Source of the DNA: Hordeum vulgare subsp. vulgare
Taxonomy: Eukaryota > Streptophyta > Magnoliopsida > Poales > Poaceae
DNA: 64,000 nucleotides
NCBI RefSeq assembly: GCF_904849725.1
Contig: NC_058521.1
Location: 99,434,244 to 99,498,243, forward strand
Direction of reading: 5' to 3'
Position 1 is the stretch's first letter, and each line of letters starts with the position of its first letter. The translations under genes and the position numbers were made by a program. The notes under the pieces were generated by a model, which was not told the origin of the DNA, made no database searches, and saw nothing but the letters and a program-made list of their open reading frames with translations. Shown piece after piece: positions 1-11,853 of this stretch.

Positions 1-799
1 ACAAGCATAGCAAGCATCAAGTTCATCAAAAAGGGATATTTCAAACGAATCCAAGGGAAATTAAATAATGTATGAGTAGAAGAGTTACTCTCATTAGAAG
101 GTGGACATGGGTAGCTAGTCTGTTCTTCCTCCTTTTGTTCTTCTCTCTCCTCATCATCTTTTTCATCTAATGAGCTCACAATTTCAGCATTTTCTTTTTC
201 CATAGTTTCCTGCAAAATAATAGTCTCTTCTTGGGCAGCATAGGATTTCTCCTTAAATCGTTCAATATGGGCATTATATTCGTAATTAGTATAACAATAA
301 TGAAGCAGAGCCAAATTTTCAGATCGGTAAAGAGCATCATCATTATCATCACACCTTTTAAGCAAAGCCTCAATTTCATAAGCACCCATAAAGGCAACAA
401 ACTCTTCTATGTGATCCACATCATAGTAATCATATATACCATTAGCATAAGAAGCCAAGGTTCTGTGATCATTAAATTCACAAGAAAAGGGAAGGCATGG
501 AGCCTTCATCCTAGAGCAACAAGTAACACCATATCTCTTGCATAGTTCACAAGAGTACCATTTCAACAAATGGATTTGATCCCATAAAAGTTTCCCTTTT
601 TGAGTCAAGAGATAATCCCTAAAGTATTCACGTTGATCCAACGTGTATCCCGTTATATAATTGAATGGGGTTTCTCAGGATTATTAAAGAAGTACATAAT
701 ATTTTCCACATAACGAGCCTCAACGGTTTTAGGAGGTTCCCCATCTCCATGAGTAGCAAGTACACCTAATTTTTTTGGTATTTCGTGCTCCATATCCAT
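1..799 (-). pseudogene. Internal-region ORF of Athila-type element A (N-terminal part, frameshifted)
   Basis: Reading from an ATG at 799 on the minus strand, a coding-like stretch starts MDMEHEIPKKLG and breaks with a stop and frame change near 650-660. In another frame it then stays open to the window edge. The second part has a Cys-rich segment, an acidic Glu/Lys-rich stretch and a motif RCDDNDDALYRSENLALLHY. It occupies the first ORF position after the primer site, where Triticeae Athila-type elements carry an ORF of poorly known function. No catalytic motif is visible. It is a decayed retroelement gene, not a host gene; the function is unknown to me. Confidence 0.6.
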
Positions 800-894
800 A
801 ACTAAAGATAGAGAACAACTTAGAGCATCAAATAAATCTACTTAGTGATTAAGCAAACAAGCACACACGAGGATATTGACTCCACGCTATTGCT

Positions 895-911
895 CCCCGG
901 CAACGGCGCCA
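895..911 (-). other. Primer-binding site, tRNA-Asp type (element A)
   Basis: The plus strand reads CCCCGGCAACGGCGCCA, which equals the 3' end of plant tRNA-Asp(GTC) including the terminal CCA-derived A. The minus strand is therefore the primer-binding site TGGCGCCGTTGCCGGGG. It lies 11 nt from the LTR end, which fixes the element as minus strand. Confidence 0.9.
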
Positions 912-922
912 AAAAAAGGTCT

Positions 923-1967
923 TGATAACCCACAAGTATAGGGGATCAATCGTATCCTTTCTCGATAAGTAAGAGTGTCGAACCCAACGAGGAGCTAAAG
1001 GCGGGACAAATATTCCCTCAAGTTCTATCGACCACCGATACAACTCTACGCACACTTTATGTTCACTTTACCTAGAACAAGTATGAAACTAGAAGGACTT
1101 TGTACGAGTGAAAGGATAGGCTTGCAACAAAGTAAAGGACACGTAAATAAAACTAGGGGCTGGTTAGATAAAGAAACAACTGCGAGTGTCTAACGAGTGT
1201 GGAAAAGTGATGGTAGGAGTTGCGGAATTGTCCCTAAGCAATTGACTACGTTACTAGATCGATAGCAAGTATCATGTGGGAGAGGCCTCTGCTAGCATGT
1301 CATCCCTTACTTGGAATTATATGCACTTACGATTGGAACTATTAGCAAGCATCCGCAACTACTAACGTTCATTAGGTAAAACCCAACCATAGCAATAAGA
1401 TATATTGGTCCCCCTTTCAATCCCATATGCATCAATTTCTATGCTAGGTTTGAAGCTTCTGTCACTCTAGCCTGCCAATACATAGTGCTATCAACATACA
1501 AATTATCCTATGGTGTGATCCACGCGCGCTATCATATGATGGGCACCAAAGGACAGCAATATAACCACAAGCAAATTAAACCAACCATAGCAATTCATCA
1601 AACACCGATAGGACAACGATAATCTACTCAGACATCATAGGATAGCAACACATCATTGGATAATAATATGTAGCATAAAGCACCATGTTCAAGTAGAGGG
1701 TACAACGGGTTGCGGGAGAGTGAACCGCTGAATATAGATGGGGAAAGATGATGGAGATGTTGGTGAAGATGACGGAGGTGTTGGTGTAGATCGCTGTCAC
1801 ACGATGATGTCCTGGGTGGCGTTCGGGCGCCGTTGGGAGAGAGGGGGAGAGAGCCCCCTCCTTCTTATTCTTCCTTGACCTCCTCCCTAGATGGGAGAAA
1901 GGTTTCCCCTCTGGTTCATGGTCTCCATGGCGGTGGAGGGGTGAGAGCCCCTCATAGATTGGATCTC
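923..1967 (-). repeat. 5' LTR of element A, 3' portion
   Basis: This is the downstream part of the LTR of element A, next to the primer-binding site. It ends TTATCA in the sense direction. The last five bases (1,963-1,967, ATCTC) are one copy of the target duplication of the element inserted at 1,968. The LTR resumes at 11,854. Its total length, joining both parts, is about 1.53 kb. Confidence 0.8.
1963..1967. other. Target-site duplication ATCTC (left copy)
   Basis: ATCTC lies directly before the LTR start TGTAATATCCC at 1,968 and is repeated at 11,849-11,853 after the LTR end. A 5-bp duplication is normal for Ty3/gypsy and Copia integrases, and it proves that 1,968-11,848 entered as one unit. 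Confidence 0.9.
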
Positions 1968-4900
1968 TGTAATATCCCAAATTTTGGAATGTTAAAAATA
2001 ATTATTAGATTGTTTGTTTGTTTGATTGAGTGATTGAAACTTGAGTGGAGTTTGAAACTTTTCAAAAACTTTTGAATGAGAGGGAATAAAATGACTTTCC
2101 CCTTCTCCGGTAAATTCAAATTCATCCAATTAAAAGCAATGAGAGAAGATGACATGACCTATTCAACTATGAAGAATTTGAACGGAGTTTTGGATTTGAA
2201 TTCTTTCAAATATTTGCCCTTGCTTCTATATTTTTCTTCCCCGAGAAATACCACGAAAATAATCCTTGCCAAGCAAGAAAGAGAGGAGGAACATGACCCT
2301 CCAAACTGGGGATATTCCATTGAAATATTTGGACCATAAAACCCAAGGTTTATTTGAAAAATATTTGCAAAAAGAAAACAAACCAATTTAGGGATTTTCT
2401 AAAAAAACATTTTTTGAAGTATTTATTATGGTAGTGGAAAAATGCCCATCCTTTTGGATTTATTTTTCTGAAAATTTTAATATATATTACCCCTATATTC
2501 CGAGGAATATTCCATTTACTTTTAATAGTTTTAATTCCGTTTTAATAAATATGGAAAGAGATCTTTGTTTTAGGAAAGTCCCTAGGCCACTTTAGGAAAC
2601 AAATCAGGCCCATAACTCACCTTCTTCTTCCTCCCCTCGTTCTTTCTTTCTCTGCCATGGCCACGCACCACGAAGCGTCCTCCAAAAATTTTTCTCCGGG
2701 ATTCACGAAGCTCCTTCCCTCCCAGCACCTCCCTCGCCCCTATAAAGGATCCCCTCGTCCTCCTCGTTCCATTCCCCTCGAAAAACGCCCCGTTCCCCTG
2801 CCCGTAGCATCTCTCCACCACCTCCCCTTTTCCCTATCAAGAACGCACCAGGGAGCTCTCCCCTGTCGCCCCTGCGCCACCTCCAGCCCCGCTGCACCAC
2901 CCCCCTCCATCGCAGCCACCCTCCTCCATCGCAGCCCACCCCCGCCGGCGACCTCCCCATCTCGCCGGAGCAGCTACCTCGCCGGAGTTCTTCCTCTCTG
3001 TCACCCATGGTGAGCTTCATAGAAATCCCGTCATAGTTTTTTTTTCAGAAAAAGAGGAAACTTATAAAATTCATATCTATTAGTCTATAACTCCGAATTA
3101 GTTGATTCTTGTTCCAGTAGATCAATTTTTTTCTTTAGTTTTCAAAAACATATTATTAGCCTATGTTTGAAATTTTCAAATTTGAATTAGATCAGATTTA
3201 GTTTAAACCTTGTTTTGCTTATTCCGGGAGTTTAAAAATAGATTATTAATTAATTCTTTTTGCTACTGATCACTATTGATCTTATTTATCAGTGGTAAAA
3301 ATTTCAGAATTGTTTGAGTACTTTAGCTCATTATTTCTGGTGAAACACTTTCTGTTTCACTTCCTTTAGGATTATGACTATATTTCTTTCTTTAGTTGTT
3401 TTTAAATTATTTTTCTTTTATATTTCAGAAAGATTACGTCTTGTTTCTGTTAGTTAACAGTAGTTTTGCAACAAGTTTTATTTTTATTTTTATATGTTAT
3501 CATGAAATCAATTCTAGTTCTCTAATAACTTGCAATTGGTTTCTCTACTGTTTCAAATCCCGTTTGGAAATACTTTCAAATAGTTTTGTGAAAAATACTT
3601 TATTTTATCTTAGTTAAATTTATATCTTAGTTCCCTGTTATTTAAGTATTTTAGTTTTCTGTTAGACAAAAACTATTTAGTGTTTGATGTAGTAGAAGAC
3701 TCCCTAGCTTCTTCGAAGTTTCCTTTGGATTTTATCCGCTCTCTCTTATTGATATTTTGATTGCATCAACTTTTATTGCTGTTTGTTAATTGATTGCTAG
3801 AATGATTGCTAGTGTGAGTGCTTATGTGAATACTATATTTGTTATATAGATTTCACCGGAGAGTGACGAATAGTTTTATCAAGTTATTTTCGAGAACGAA
3901 AATTCTTCTTCGTCAACATCACCAGGCAAGTCATTTGATCATGTATCACCTATGTTTTATGCATCGTAGTTCTACCATCCTATGCGCAATCGCATGCTGA
4001 GTAGGTACTTGGAAATTATGGTTACATATTGTAGTATCATGTGGTAGGAACCCAACAACCCCGTTACTTGGCCCGGGACGACAAATTTCATATTGCTATG
4101 CTTGAGTAGACGGGATTCTGGTTGAGAGTTTATCACGAGTGATGCGAGAATAATGTAATAACCAAGACCGGTTAAGTCAAGACTTTTCAAGACCTCGTGA
4201 TGCAATGCAACTCTGGGTGAAGGACGGTTGATCGGCTCCCTGGAGAAACCAGTGGATGACCCGGGATGCTGGAGACGTGCCATGACATCTTGCGGAAAGC
4301 TTCACCGAGGCTCAAAGAGACGGACGGATATTTTCAAGACCGAAGGCTTACCTGCACAGCCACAAGGCATTATGGGCTCTGGCTTGGTTGGACAACGCGG
4401 CGACTCTGGACAGGCGGTGCCAGTAGATGTAGAAGAATGGTAGGATTTGGATGGGCACCGATAGGGATTCAGAGGGACCTGTTGAAAGACCATATTTCGA
4501 TCATCCGGTCTTCAAACACCCTGAAGTGCGAGGACATACACGCAGGCGATCAAATCTTGTGGGGAACGTGTGCAAAACTATGCAGAGTACTCAAACCTAA
4601 TCGATTAGCCGTGTCCACGGTCATGGACAACTTGAGCCAAAGCAACTGAAGTTATCTGGAATTCTCAACACCATTTATATATATTTGATGTGGGTAATAT
4701 TGATAACCTGGGTATGAGAACTGGTTGGCGGAACCATCTTATTAACAACCAACAGCGTAATAGTATTTTGCTTTTAGCCCCTCTTGTTGTAGGAGAAAAT
4801 TTTCTTTATGCTAAAACTTAGAACACCACCTGCCATATATGCATATAGTATAGATGATATTTGACCCCCTCTCATATGTGACTTGCCGGCATATTCAATA

Positions 4901-5185
4901 TGCTGACCTACACGGCTGCAACGTCTTATGTTGCAGATATTTTTCTTCGACGAGTAAGAGTATGATTCAGGGTTACGGTCTACACTCAACTTGCCGTTGG
5001 TGTTTATTGGGACTCCACTCCCTTGACTGCTTCCGCTGAGATATTTAAGGTATATATCAGTTTTACGCTATTTACATGTGATTGCACTTTGACATATACA
5101 TTGATGTACTGTGTGTGCCAGCATACTGATCCAGGGATGGTACAAATACACTGAGGCTTGACTCGTTTTGAGTCGGGTCGTTATA
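1968..5185 (+). repeat. 5' LTR of the non-autonomous element (3.2 kb)
   Basis: This LTR runs from TGTAATATCCC to GTCGTTATA. The 3' copy ends in TTACA, so the last bases here are mutated. A TATA box at 2,741 places the transcription start near 2,770, so U3 is only about 0.8 kb and R-U5 is about 2.4 kb. The region after the TATA box is GC-rich and ends in CACCCATGGTGAGC (about 3,004-3,017), which looks like a start codon fused to a splice-donor consensus. Short open frames such as 2,657-3,013 and 4,266-4,649 have no recognisable domain and I treat them as non-coding. Confidence 0.9.
2741..2747 (+). promoter_or_regulatory. TATA box in 5' LTR
   Basis: CCCTATAAAGG sits in a GC/CT-rich context and is retained in the 3' LTR (9,392). 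It is the best pol II core-promoter candidate in the LTR. No transcript data are available. Confidence 0.6.
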
Positions 5186-5189
5186 GAAA

Positions 5190-5202
5190 TGGTATCAGAG
5201 CA
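5190..5202 (+). other. Primer-binding site, initiator tRNA-Met type
   Basis: TGGTATCAGAGCA, complementary to the 3' end of plant initiator tRNA-Met, starts 4 nt after the 5' LTR. It distinguishes this element from the surrounding Athila-type elements, which use tRNA-Asp. Confidence 0.9.
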
Positions 5203-5682
5203 CATGTTGACTATAGGACGTGACCCTGGAAACTGGAAAACTTCTTAGGATGGGATCTCTCAAAAAATCTTATTTTCGAGAACACCTTTCACTTCTCATC
5301 TCTTCTGATTTCATCAAATGTTCTCTCTCACCTCAAGTAGTTATACAATCCCCTTACCCCTTTGACCTCATGAAGAATCAACGGAGTTCTACTTCAAAGT
5401 AAAGAGGATTTCACCACGCATTTGAAGAATTGAAGCTACACCAACAGAAGACTCTCAAGACCCGAAGAACTCGAAGACCCTGAAGTGTTCGAATAATTAT
5501 ATGACAATTAGAAGTCCAAACCCTTTTTATATACCCACGTTAGATACGGCAATTTGTGAGCCGTCATTGGTGTGTGTTTTCCGACGGCCACAAATAAAAC
5601 CTATTCTCAAAAATATTGTTTGTATTATGTGTATCTCCCTCCCTCTCTTACCCGTCTCATCCCCAAACCTTAACCCTACCAG

Positions 5683-6456
5683 ATGGAGTATGAAGCTGGA
5701 CTTGTAGTCTGTGGACCAATGACCCAGCTGGAGGCTGAAATATGGATTCAGAACATGGAGAACCACTTCGGGAGCAACTTGATCTGAAGGAAGTATGAAG
5801 TGGAACACGCTCTCCAGTACTTTACCCAAAGTGCTGCTATCTGGCGGAAAATGCACCATGCCATACAAGGATTTAGTGGAGCAGAAACTTGGGACGAATT
5901 CAAGAACACTCTGTTAAGATCCCAACTTATTCAGAAGGGCTATGATAATCCGAAGGAGAAGACTTGTTCATGCAAGATCTATGGAGAAATAGGACACACC
6001 CAGGAGGAACACAAGGATGGATGCACTCATTGTGAAGATAATCACCCAGCGGAGGAGTGCCCAACTAGTCAGATGACTTGTTTCTTGTGTGAAGGAACTA
6101 CCCACTACCCAGCCCAGTGTTACATTTACCCCAAGGTGCAACAAGTTGTCAAGAAGCAGAAAGAAGCAATGGAGGAAACACTCACGAAGAAGATGTTAGA
6201 AGAACATGTGACGAAGGAAAATATTGGAGACCTTGATGGACAAACCCTAACCAGATTTTTCTCCAGTGCCTACTACTCATGTGGAGAAGAAGGACATTTC
6301 TCAGAGGAATGCACGAAGGAAAGCCACAAATATCTGGGAGACTTCCCAACAGAAAAAGTAGAGTTTGATCCTCACGAAAATGGAAGAACTGACCAGAACG
6401 AAGAATTTCGGAAAGAAGAGAAAGTACACTCGGAAAAGCCAAATCTCTGCAGATAA
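5683..6456 (+). pseudogene. Gag-like protein with zinc knuckles (one premature stop)
   Basis: The frame opens at the ATG at 5,683, hits TGA at 5,785-5,787, and then continues open in the same frame to 6,456. The first part resembles a retroviral-type gag core (a motif like AAIWRKMHHAIQG). The second part has several Cys/His knuckles: CKIYGEIGH..., CTHCEDNHPAEEC, CFLCEGTTHYPAQC and a clean CCHC unit CGEEGHFSEEC. Such proteins bind genomic RNA and form the virus-like particle in the cytoplasm. With about 257 codons it is shorter than an intact gag, and no pol follows. The premature stop and the frame break after 6,456 make it a pseudogene unless the stop is read through. Confidence 0.75.
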
Positions 6457-6502
6457 AGATCTGAGTCATATCTCATGTTTTAATGCAATACGTTAGGTCA
6501 CT

Positions 6503-6751
6503 ATGCCAATATGTGCCCAACAAGGAAGCGGGAGACCCGAGGAGAAAATAACAAACACCAAGAAGCCTCGAGATAGGTCGAAAGTCATTTCTCTTCGTGG
6601 CAAGGAAGTAGGACATTATGTTACTAATTGTCCACAGTGCAAGAAAGCTAAAGATGGAGTAGTTAAGTGTAACATGAAGTCTTCTTGTTATCAGGAGCTT
6701 ATGGAGTTAAAATTTGTAACGGAAGTCCCTGAGATTGTAATAACATCATGA
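6503..6751 (+). pseudogene. Downstream remnant of the gag-like ORF
   Basis: This 82-codon open stretch lies in a different frame from the gag relic just upstream. It carries a zinc-knuckle-like segment (KEVGHYVTNCPQCKK) expected further along in the same gag family. It most likely continues the gag after one or more frameshifts between 6,456 and 6,503. Nothing else in it is recognisable. Confidence 0.5.
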
Positions 6752-6756
6752 ATAAA

Positions 6757-8597
6757 TGGAATTTATTGTCTCATGATTGCCTATGTTGAAACTGTATGCG
6801 TTGTTTCTCTTCGAACAAAGATCTCTGAACAATTATGAGGATATGAGAAAATATGGTCTATGCAGGCATGAGTATAATTCATTTTAAGTGTGGTAGTAAT
6901 CGGTAAACCCACAGGATCCACTGAGTAGGAATGTACCATAACTTCCAAGGAGACATATACATTCCTCTGAGTACCTATTTACTGACACCTGCAGATGACA
7001 ACTCTCTACTAGTCATTCCTCAAGGGCCCATAAACGATCATGACCCTTACCAGTGATCATGATTACCCGAAAATCCTGAAGGACATGATGAAGCTCATTC
7101 ATCTTGAAGGAGATGCAGTCTACAAAGGCTACCCATTCATGGAGAATGGAGTGGAACTTTGGTATGTGGAAGTACATCTCCACCGTGTGAAAGGAGTTTT
7201 TCCAAAGTCTATGGGGCAATACTTTCTCATTTCACGTGTACCACGATCAACCTTCTTTGATGTTGTTCGTGAGGCTACCATGGAAGCCATATGCCAAATT
7301 TGAGAAATACTTGAAGCAAGACTTCGTCATACCCAGGAATACCGGAGTGAGGTACGTGCGGACATGATGGAGATGAAGCTCATGGCCACCATGATGAAGC
7401 AAAAGATGGATGATTTCAAGGAGCACCTCGGAAAGTTCCAGTGGAACTAAAGTACCTCCAAGAGAGACAGATGAATAAAGTTGGTAGAAATGCTTGACCA
7501 TACCGAACAATGTGGATGGCAGCATTTGTAATAAATTACTTTTGAGTTAGAATTTTGAAGAAAGTAAGGATGTAATAAAGGATTGATTATGAAATGAATA
7601 TGATTTATGGATGAAGCAATACCTTTTATGGTAAACACACCAATGGAAAGTATCCCATAGAGGGGAGTGTGTACCAAAAACAAAGTCTAAGGATTTTTAT
7701 TATATGATGGTTACCCCAAGAGTATGATGGAATGAAACACTGTAGGATTTAAGGGCAGAGTAATTCCAAGTATGCCTGCAACCCACAGACCCCGGAACTA
7801 AAAAGGATCAAGTACTACCTTTTTGGAGAAAAAACTTGGAAGAAGCTATGATGGATCAACAAACGTTTTCTTAGGAGCATACGAAAGCCAGAGAGTTGTG
7901 AAGATACAATAGATGTTTTGTTCAGCTTGCAGAACCAATGGATTATCCGAACTTCGTTCGTGGACAAGAGAAATTCTGCAATGCTTGTGAGGATGCCCAA
8001 GTGTTAGAATACGAGATTCACTAAGCCTTATACAAGGTAATGATTTCAGTGCGACATGGCTTGGCCACCATGACGACTTACTATTATCATTCTCTTGCTA
8101 TTCGGAACGGTAAATCTGAGAGACTTACCCATAGTGAGAGACGACGTTCTTTGAAGCTTTTGTTTAAGCCTTAGAATGGTATAAGAAAAGCCCATGTACA
8201 TGGCACTTGTTGTCACGCGTAGGAAATTTTACGGTGAGGATGAAACAAAGACCCTTCTATCTGCAGGATAACCACAAATGGTAGACCACCATGAGAATCA
8301 TCGATAGGTTAATTAGAGTTGATCACGAGACTGTCAGTTAAGAAGACCCAGTAAAGGAAGAAGCTTATATCAACAGAAGGACCGTCGTTTTAATGGAAAC
8401 GTTATGAATATGGCGGAAGATATGAAGACTGTGAGGAGTCAGATGCCAAAACCCGATAGGATTTCTAAAATTCTAAGGGACCAGTAGCTCTCATTTTAAG
8501 TGTGGTAGCATCCCACTTTGCAGGAGATTGGATTTGTTAGAAGACCCCCAAACCCTAACCTATCTTTCTAGCCTCTTCTAATCTCGAGGACGAGATT
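6757..8597 (+). other. Non-coding 3' internal region of the non-autonomous element
   Basis: No coding domain is visible. Short open stretches (for example 7,040-7,303) lack recognisable motifs. The stretch contains two extra exact copies of the 17-bp sequence found just before the 3' LTR (6,880-6,896 and 8,492-8,508; see findings). Confidence 0.6.
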
Positions 8598-8617
8598 CAT
8601 TTTAAGTGTGGTAGGTT
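8598..8617 (+). other. Polypurine-tract region before 3' LTR
   Basis: Sequence CATTTTAAGTGTGGTAG followed by GTT directly precedes the 3' LTR start TGTAACATCCC. Its purine-rich core AAGTGTGGTAGG is the expected plus-strand primer. Exact copies of the first 17 bases occur at 6,880 and 8,492. Confidence 0.7.
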
Positions 8618-11600
8618 TGTAACATCCCAAATTTTGGAATGTTAAAAATAATTATTAGATTGTTTGTTTGTTTGATTCAGTGATTGAAACTTGACTGGAG
8701 TTCGAAACTTTTCAAAATCTTTTGAATGAGAGGGAATTAAATGACTTTCCCCTTCTCCGGTAAATTCAAATTCATCCAATTAAAAGCAATGAGAGAATAT
8801 GACATGACCTCTTCAACTATAAAGAATTTGAACGGAGTTTTGCATTTGAATTCTTTCAAATATTTGCCCTTGCTTCTATATTTTTCTTCCCCGAGAAATA
8901 CCCCGAAAATAATCCTTGCCAAGCAAGAAAGAGAGGAGGAACATGACCCTCCAAACCGGGGATATTCCTTTGAAATATTTGGACCATAAAACCCAAGGTT
9001 TATTTGAAAAATATTTGCAAAAAGAAAATAAACCAATTTAGGGATTTTCTAAAAAAACATTTTTTTTGAAGTATTTATTTTGGTAGTGGAAAAATGCCCA
9101 TCTTTTCGGATTTATTTTTCTGAAAATTTTATTATATATTACACCTATATTCCGAGGAATATTCCATTTACTTTTAATAGTTTTAATTCCATTTTAATAA
9201 ATATGGAAAAAGATCTTTCTTTTAGGAAAGTCCCTGTGCCACTTTAGGAAACAAATCAGCCCATAACTCACCTTCTTCTTCCTCCCCTCGTTCTTTCTTT
9301 CTCTGCCATGGCCACGCACCAGGAAGCTTCCTCCCAATTTTTTTTCTCCGGGATTCGCGAAGCTCCTTCCCTCCCAACACCTCCCTCGCCCTATAAAGGA
9401 TCCCCTCGTCCTCCTCGTTCCATTCCCCTTGAGAAACGCCTCGTTCCCCTGCCCGTAGCATCTCTCCACCACCTCCCCTTTTCCCTGTCAAGAACACACC
9501 AGGGAGCTCTCCCCTGTCGCCCCTGCGCCACCTCCAGCCCCCGTGCACCACCTCCCGCGCCCTTCCCTACCTCGCCGCCACCATCCTCCATTGCACCCCA
9601 CCCCCGCCGGCAACCTCCCCACCTCGCCGGAGCAGCTACCTCGCCGGAGTTCTTCCTCTCTGTCACCCATGGTGAGCTTCATAGAAATCCCGTCACAGTT
9701 TTTTTTCTTCAGAAAAAGAGCAAACTTATAAAATTCATATCTATTAGTCTATAACTCCGAATTAGTTGATTCTTTTTCCAGTAGATCACAATTTGTTTGT
9801 AGTTTTCAAAAACATATTATTTGCATATGTTTGAAATTTTCAAATTTGAATTAGATCAGATTTAGCTTATACCTTGTTTTGCTCATTCCGGGAGTTTAAA
9901 AATAGATTTTTAATTAATTCTTTTTGCTACTGATCACTAGTGATCTTATTTATCAGTGGTAAAAATTTCAGAATTGTTTGAGTATCTTAGTTCATTATTT
10001 CTGGTGAAACACTTTCTGTTTCAGTTCCTTTAGGATTATGACTATATTTCTTTCTTTAGTTGTTTTTAAATTATTTTTCTTTTATATTTCAGAAAGATTA
10101 TGTCTTGTTTCTGTTAGTTAACAGTACGTTTCCAACAAGTTTTGATTTTATTTTTATATGTTACCATGAAATCAATTCTAGTTCTCTAATAACTTGCAAT
10201 TGGTTTCTCTACTGTTTCAAATCCCGTTTGGAAATACTTTCAAATAGTTTTGTGAAAAATACTTTATTTTATCTTAGTTAAATTTATATCTTAGTTCCCT
10301 ATTATTTAAGTATTTTAGTTTTCTGTTAGACAAAAACTATTTAGTGTTTGATGTAGTAGAAGACTCCCTAGCTTCTTTGAAGTTTCCTTTGGATTTTATC
10401 CACTCTCTCTTATTGATTTTTTGATTGCATCAACTTTTATTGATGTTTGTTAATTGATTGCTAGAATGATTGCTAGTGTGAGTGCTTATGTGAATACTAT
10501 ATTTGTTATATAGATTTCACCGGAGAGTGACGAATAGTTTTATCAAGTTATTTTCGAGAACGAAAATTCTTCTTCGTCAACATCACCAGGCAAGTAATTT
10601 GATCATGTATCACCTATGTTTTATGCATCGTAGTTCTACCATCCTATGCGCAATCGCATGCTGAGTAGGTACTTGGAAATTATGGTTACATATTGTAGTA
10701 TCATGTGGTAGGCACCCAACAACCCCGTTACTTGGCCCGGGACGACAAATTTCATATTGCTATGCTTGAGTAGACGGGATTCTGGTTGAGAGTTTATCAC
10801 GAGTGATGCGAGAATAATGTAATAACCAAGACCGGTTAAGTCAAGACTTTTCAAGACCTCGTGATGCAATGCAACTCTGGGTGAAGGACGGTTGATCGGC
10901 TCCCTGGAGAAACCAGTGGATGACCCGGGATGCTGGAGATGTGCCATGACATCTTGCGGAAAGCTTCACCCAGGCTCAAAGAGACAGACGGATATTTTCA
11001 AGATCGAAGGCTTACCTGCACAGCCACAAGTCATTATGGGCTCTGGCTTGGTTGGACAACGCGGCGACTCTGGACAGGCGGTGCCAGCAGATGTAGAAGA
11101 ATGGTAGGATTTGGATGGGCACCGATAGGGATTCAGAGGGACCCGTTGAAAGACCATGTTTTGATCATCCGGTCTTCAAACACCCTGAAGTGCGAGGACA
11201 TACATGGAGGCGATCAAATCTTGTGGGGAACGTGTGCAAAACTCTTCAGAGTACTAAAACCTAATCGATTAGCCGTGTCCATGGTCATGGACAACTTGAG
11301 CCAAAGGAACTAAAGTTATCTGGAATTCTCAACACCATTTATATATATTTGATGTGGGTAATATTAATAACCTGGGTATGAGAACTGGTTGGCAGAACCA
11401 TCTCATTAACAACCAACAACATAGTAATATTTTGCTTTTAGACCCTCTTGTTGTAGGAGAAAATTTGCTTTATGCTAAAACTTACAACACCACCTGCCAT
11501 ATATGCATATAGTATAGATGATATTTTACCCCCTCTCATATGTGACTTGTCGGCTTATTCAATATGCTGACCTACAGGCTGCAACGTCTTATGTTGCAGA

Positions 11601-11848
11601 TATTTTTCTTCGACGAGTAAGATTACGATTCAGGGTTACAGTCTACACTCAACTTGCCGTTGGTGTTTATTGGGACTCCACTCCCTTGAGTGCTTCCGCT
11701 GAGATATTTAAGGTATATATCAGTTTTATGCTATTTACATGTGATTGCACTTTGAAATATACATTGATGTACTGTGTGTGCCAGCATACTGATCCAGGGA
11801 TGGCACAGATACACAGAGGCTTGACTCATTTTGAGTCGGGTCGTTACA
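8618..11848 (+). repeat. 3' LTR of the non-autonomous element
   Basis: This is the 3,231-bp counterpart of 1,968-5,185 in the same orientation, starting TGTAACATCCC and ending GTCGTTACA. A TATA box lies at 9,392-9,398. It differs from the 5' copy by scattered substitutions and small indels. Confidence 0.9.
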
Positions 11849-11853
11849 ATCTC
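11849..11853. other. Target-site duplication ATCTC (right copy)
   Basis: It matches 1,963-1,967 and sits directly after the 3' LTR end TTACA. Confidence 0.9.

Larger units (their letters stand above)
1968..11848 (+). mobile_element. Non-autonomous large LTR retrotransposon (gag relic only, LARD-like), complete
   Basis: This is a complete 9,881-bp element with two direct LTRs (1,968-5,185 and 8,618-11,848), flanked by the target duplication ATCTC. An initiator-tRNA-Met primer-binding site (TGGTATCAGAGCA) follows the 5' LTR, and a purine-rich tract precedes the 3' LTR. The 3.4-kb internal region holds only a decayed gag-like zinc-knuckle ORF. I see no protease, reverse transcriptase, RNase H or integrase motifs in any frame. 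Long LTRs, a short internal region and absent pol match the class of large retrotransposon derivatives known in Triticeae. About 12 differences in the first 370 bp of the two LTRs (roughly 3%) suggest an insertion older than that of the Tat element to its right. Movement must have relied on enzymes from another element. Confidence 0.88.

Noticed and set aside
895..911. tRNA-Asp gene (also 15,386-15,402)
   Set aside because: Only the last 17 bases match; these are primer-binding sites next to LTRs.
4266..4649. 127-codon open frame present in both 3.2-kb LTRs (also 10,930-11,313)
   Set aside because: Presence in both copies follows from LTR duplication; no domain, and the frame is not kept in the related solo LTR at 46,909.
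9308..9754. 148-codon Pro-rich open frame (and 2,657-3,013)
   Set aside because: GC-rich leader of the LTR just after the TATA box; the two LTR copies differ by frameshifting indels.
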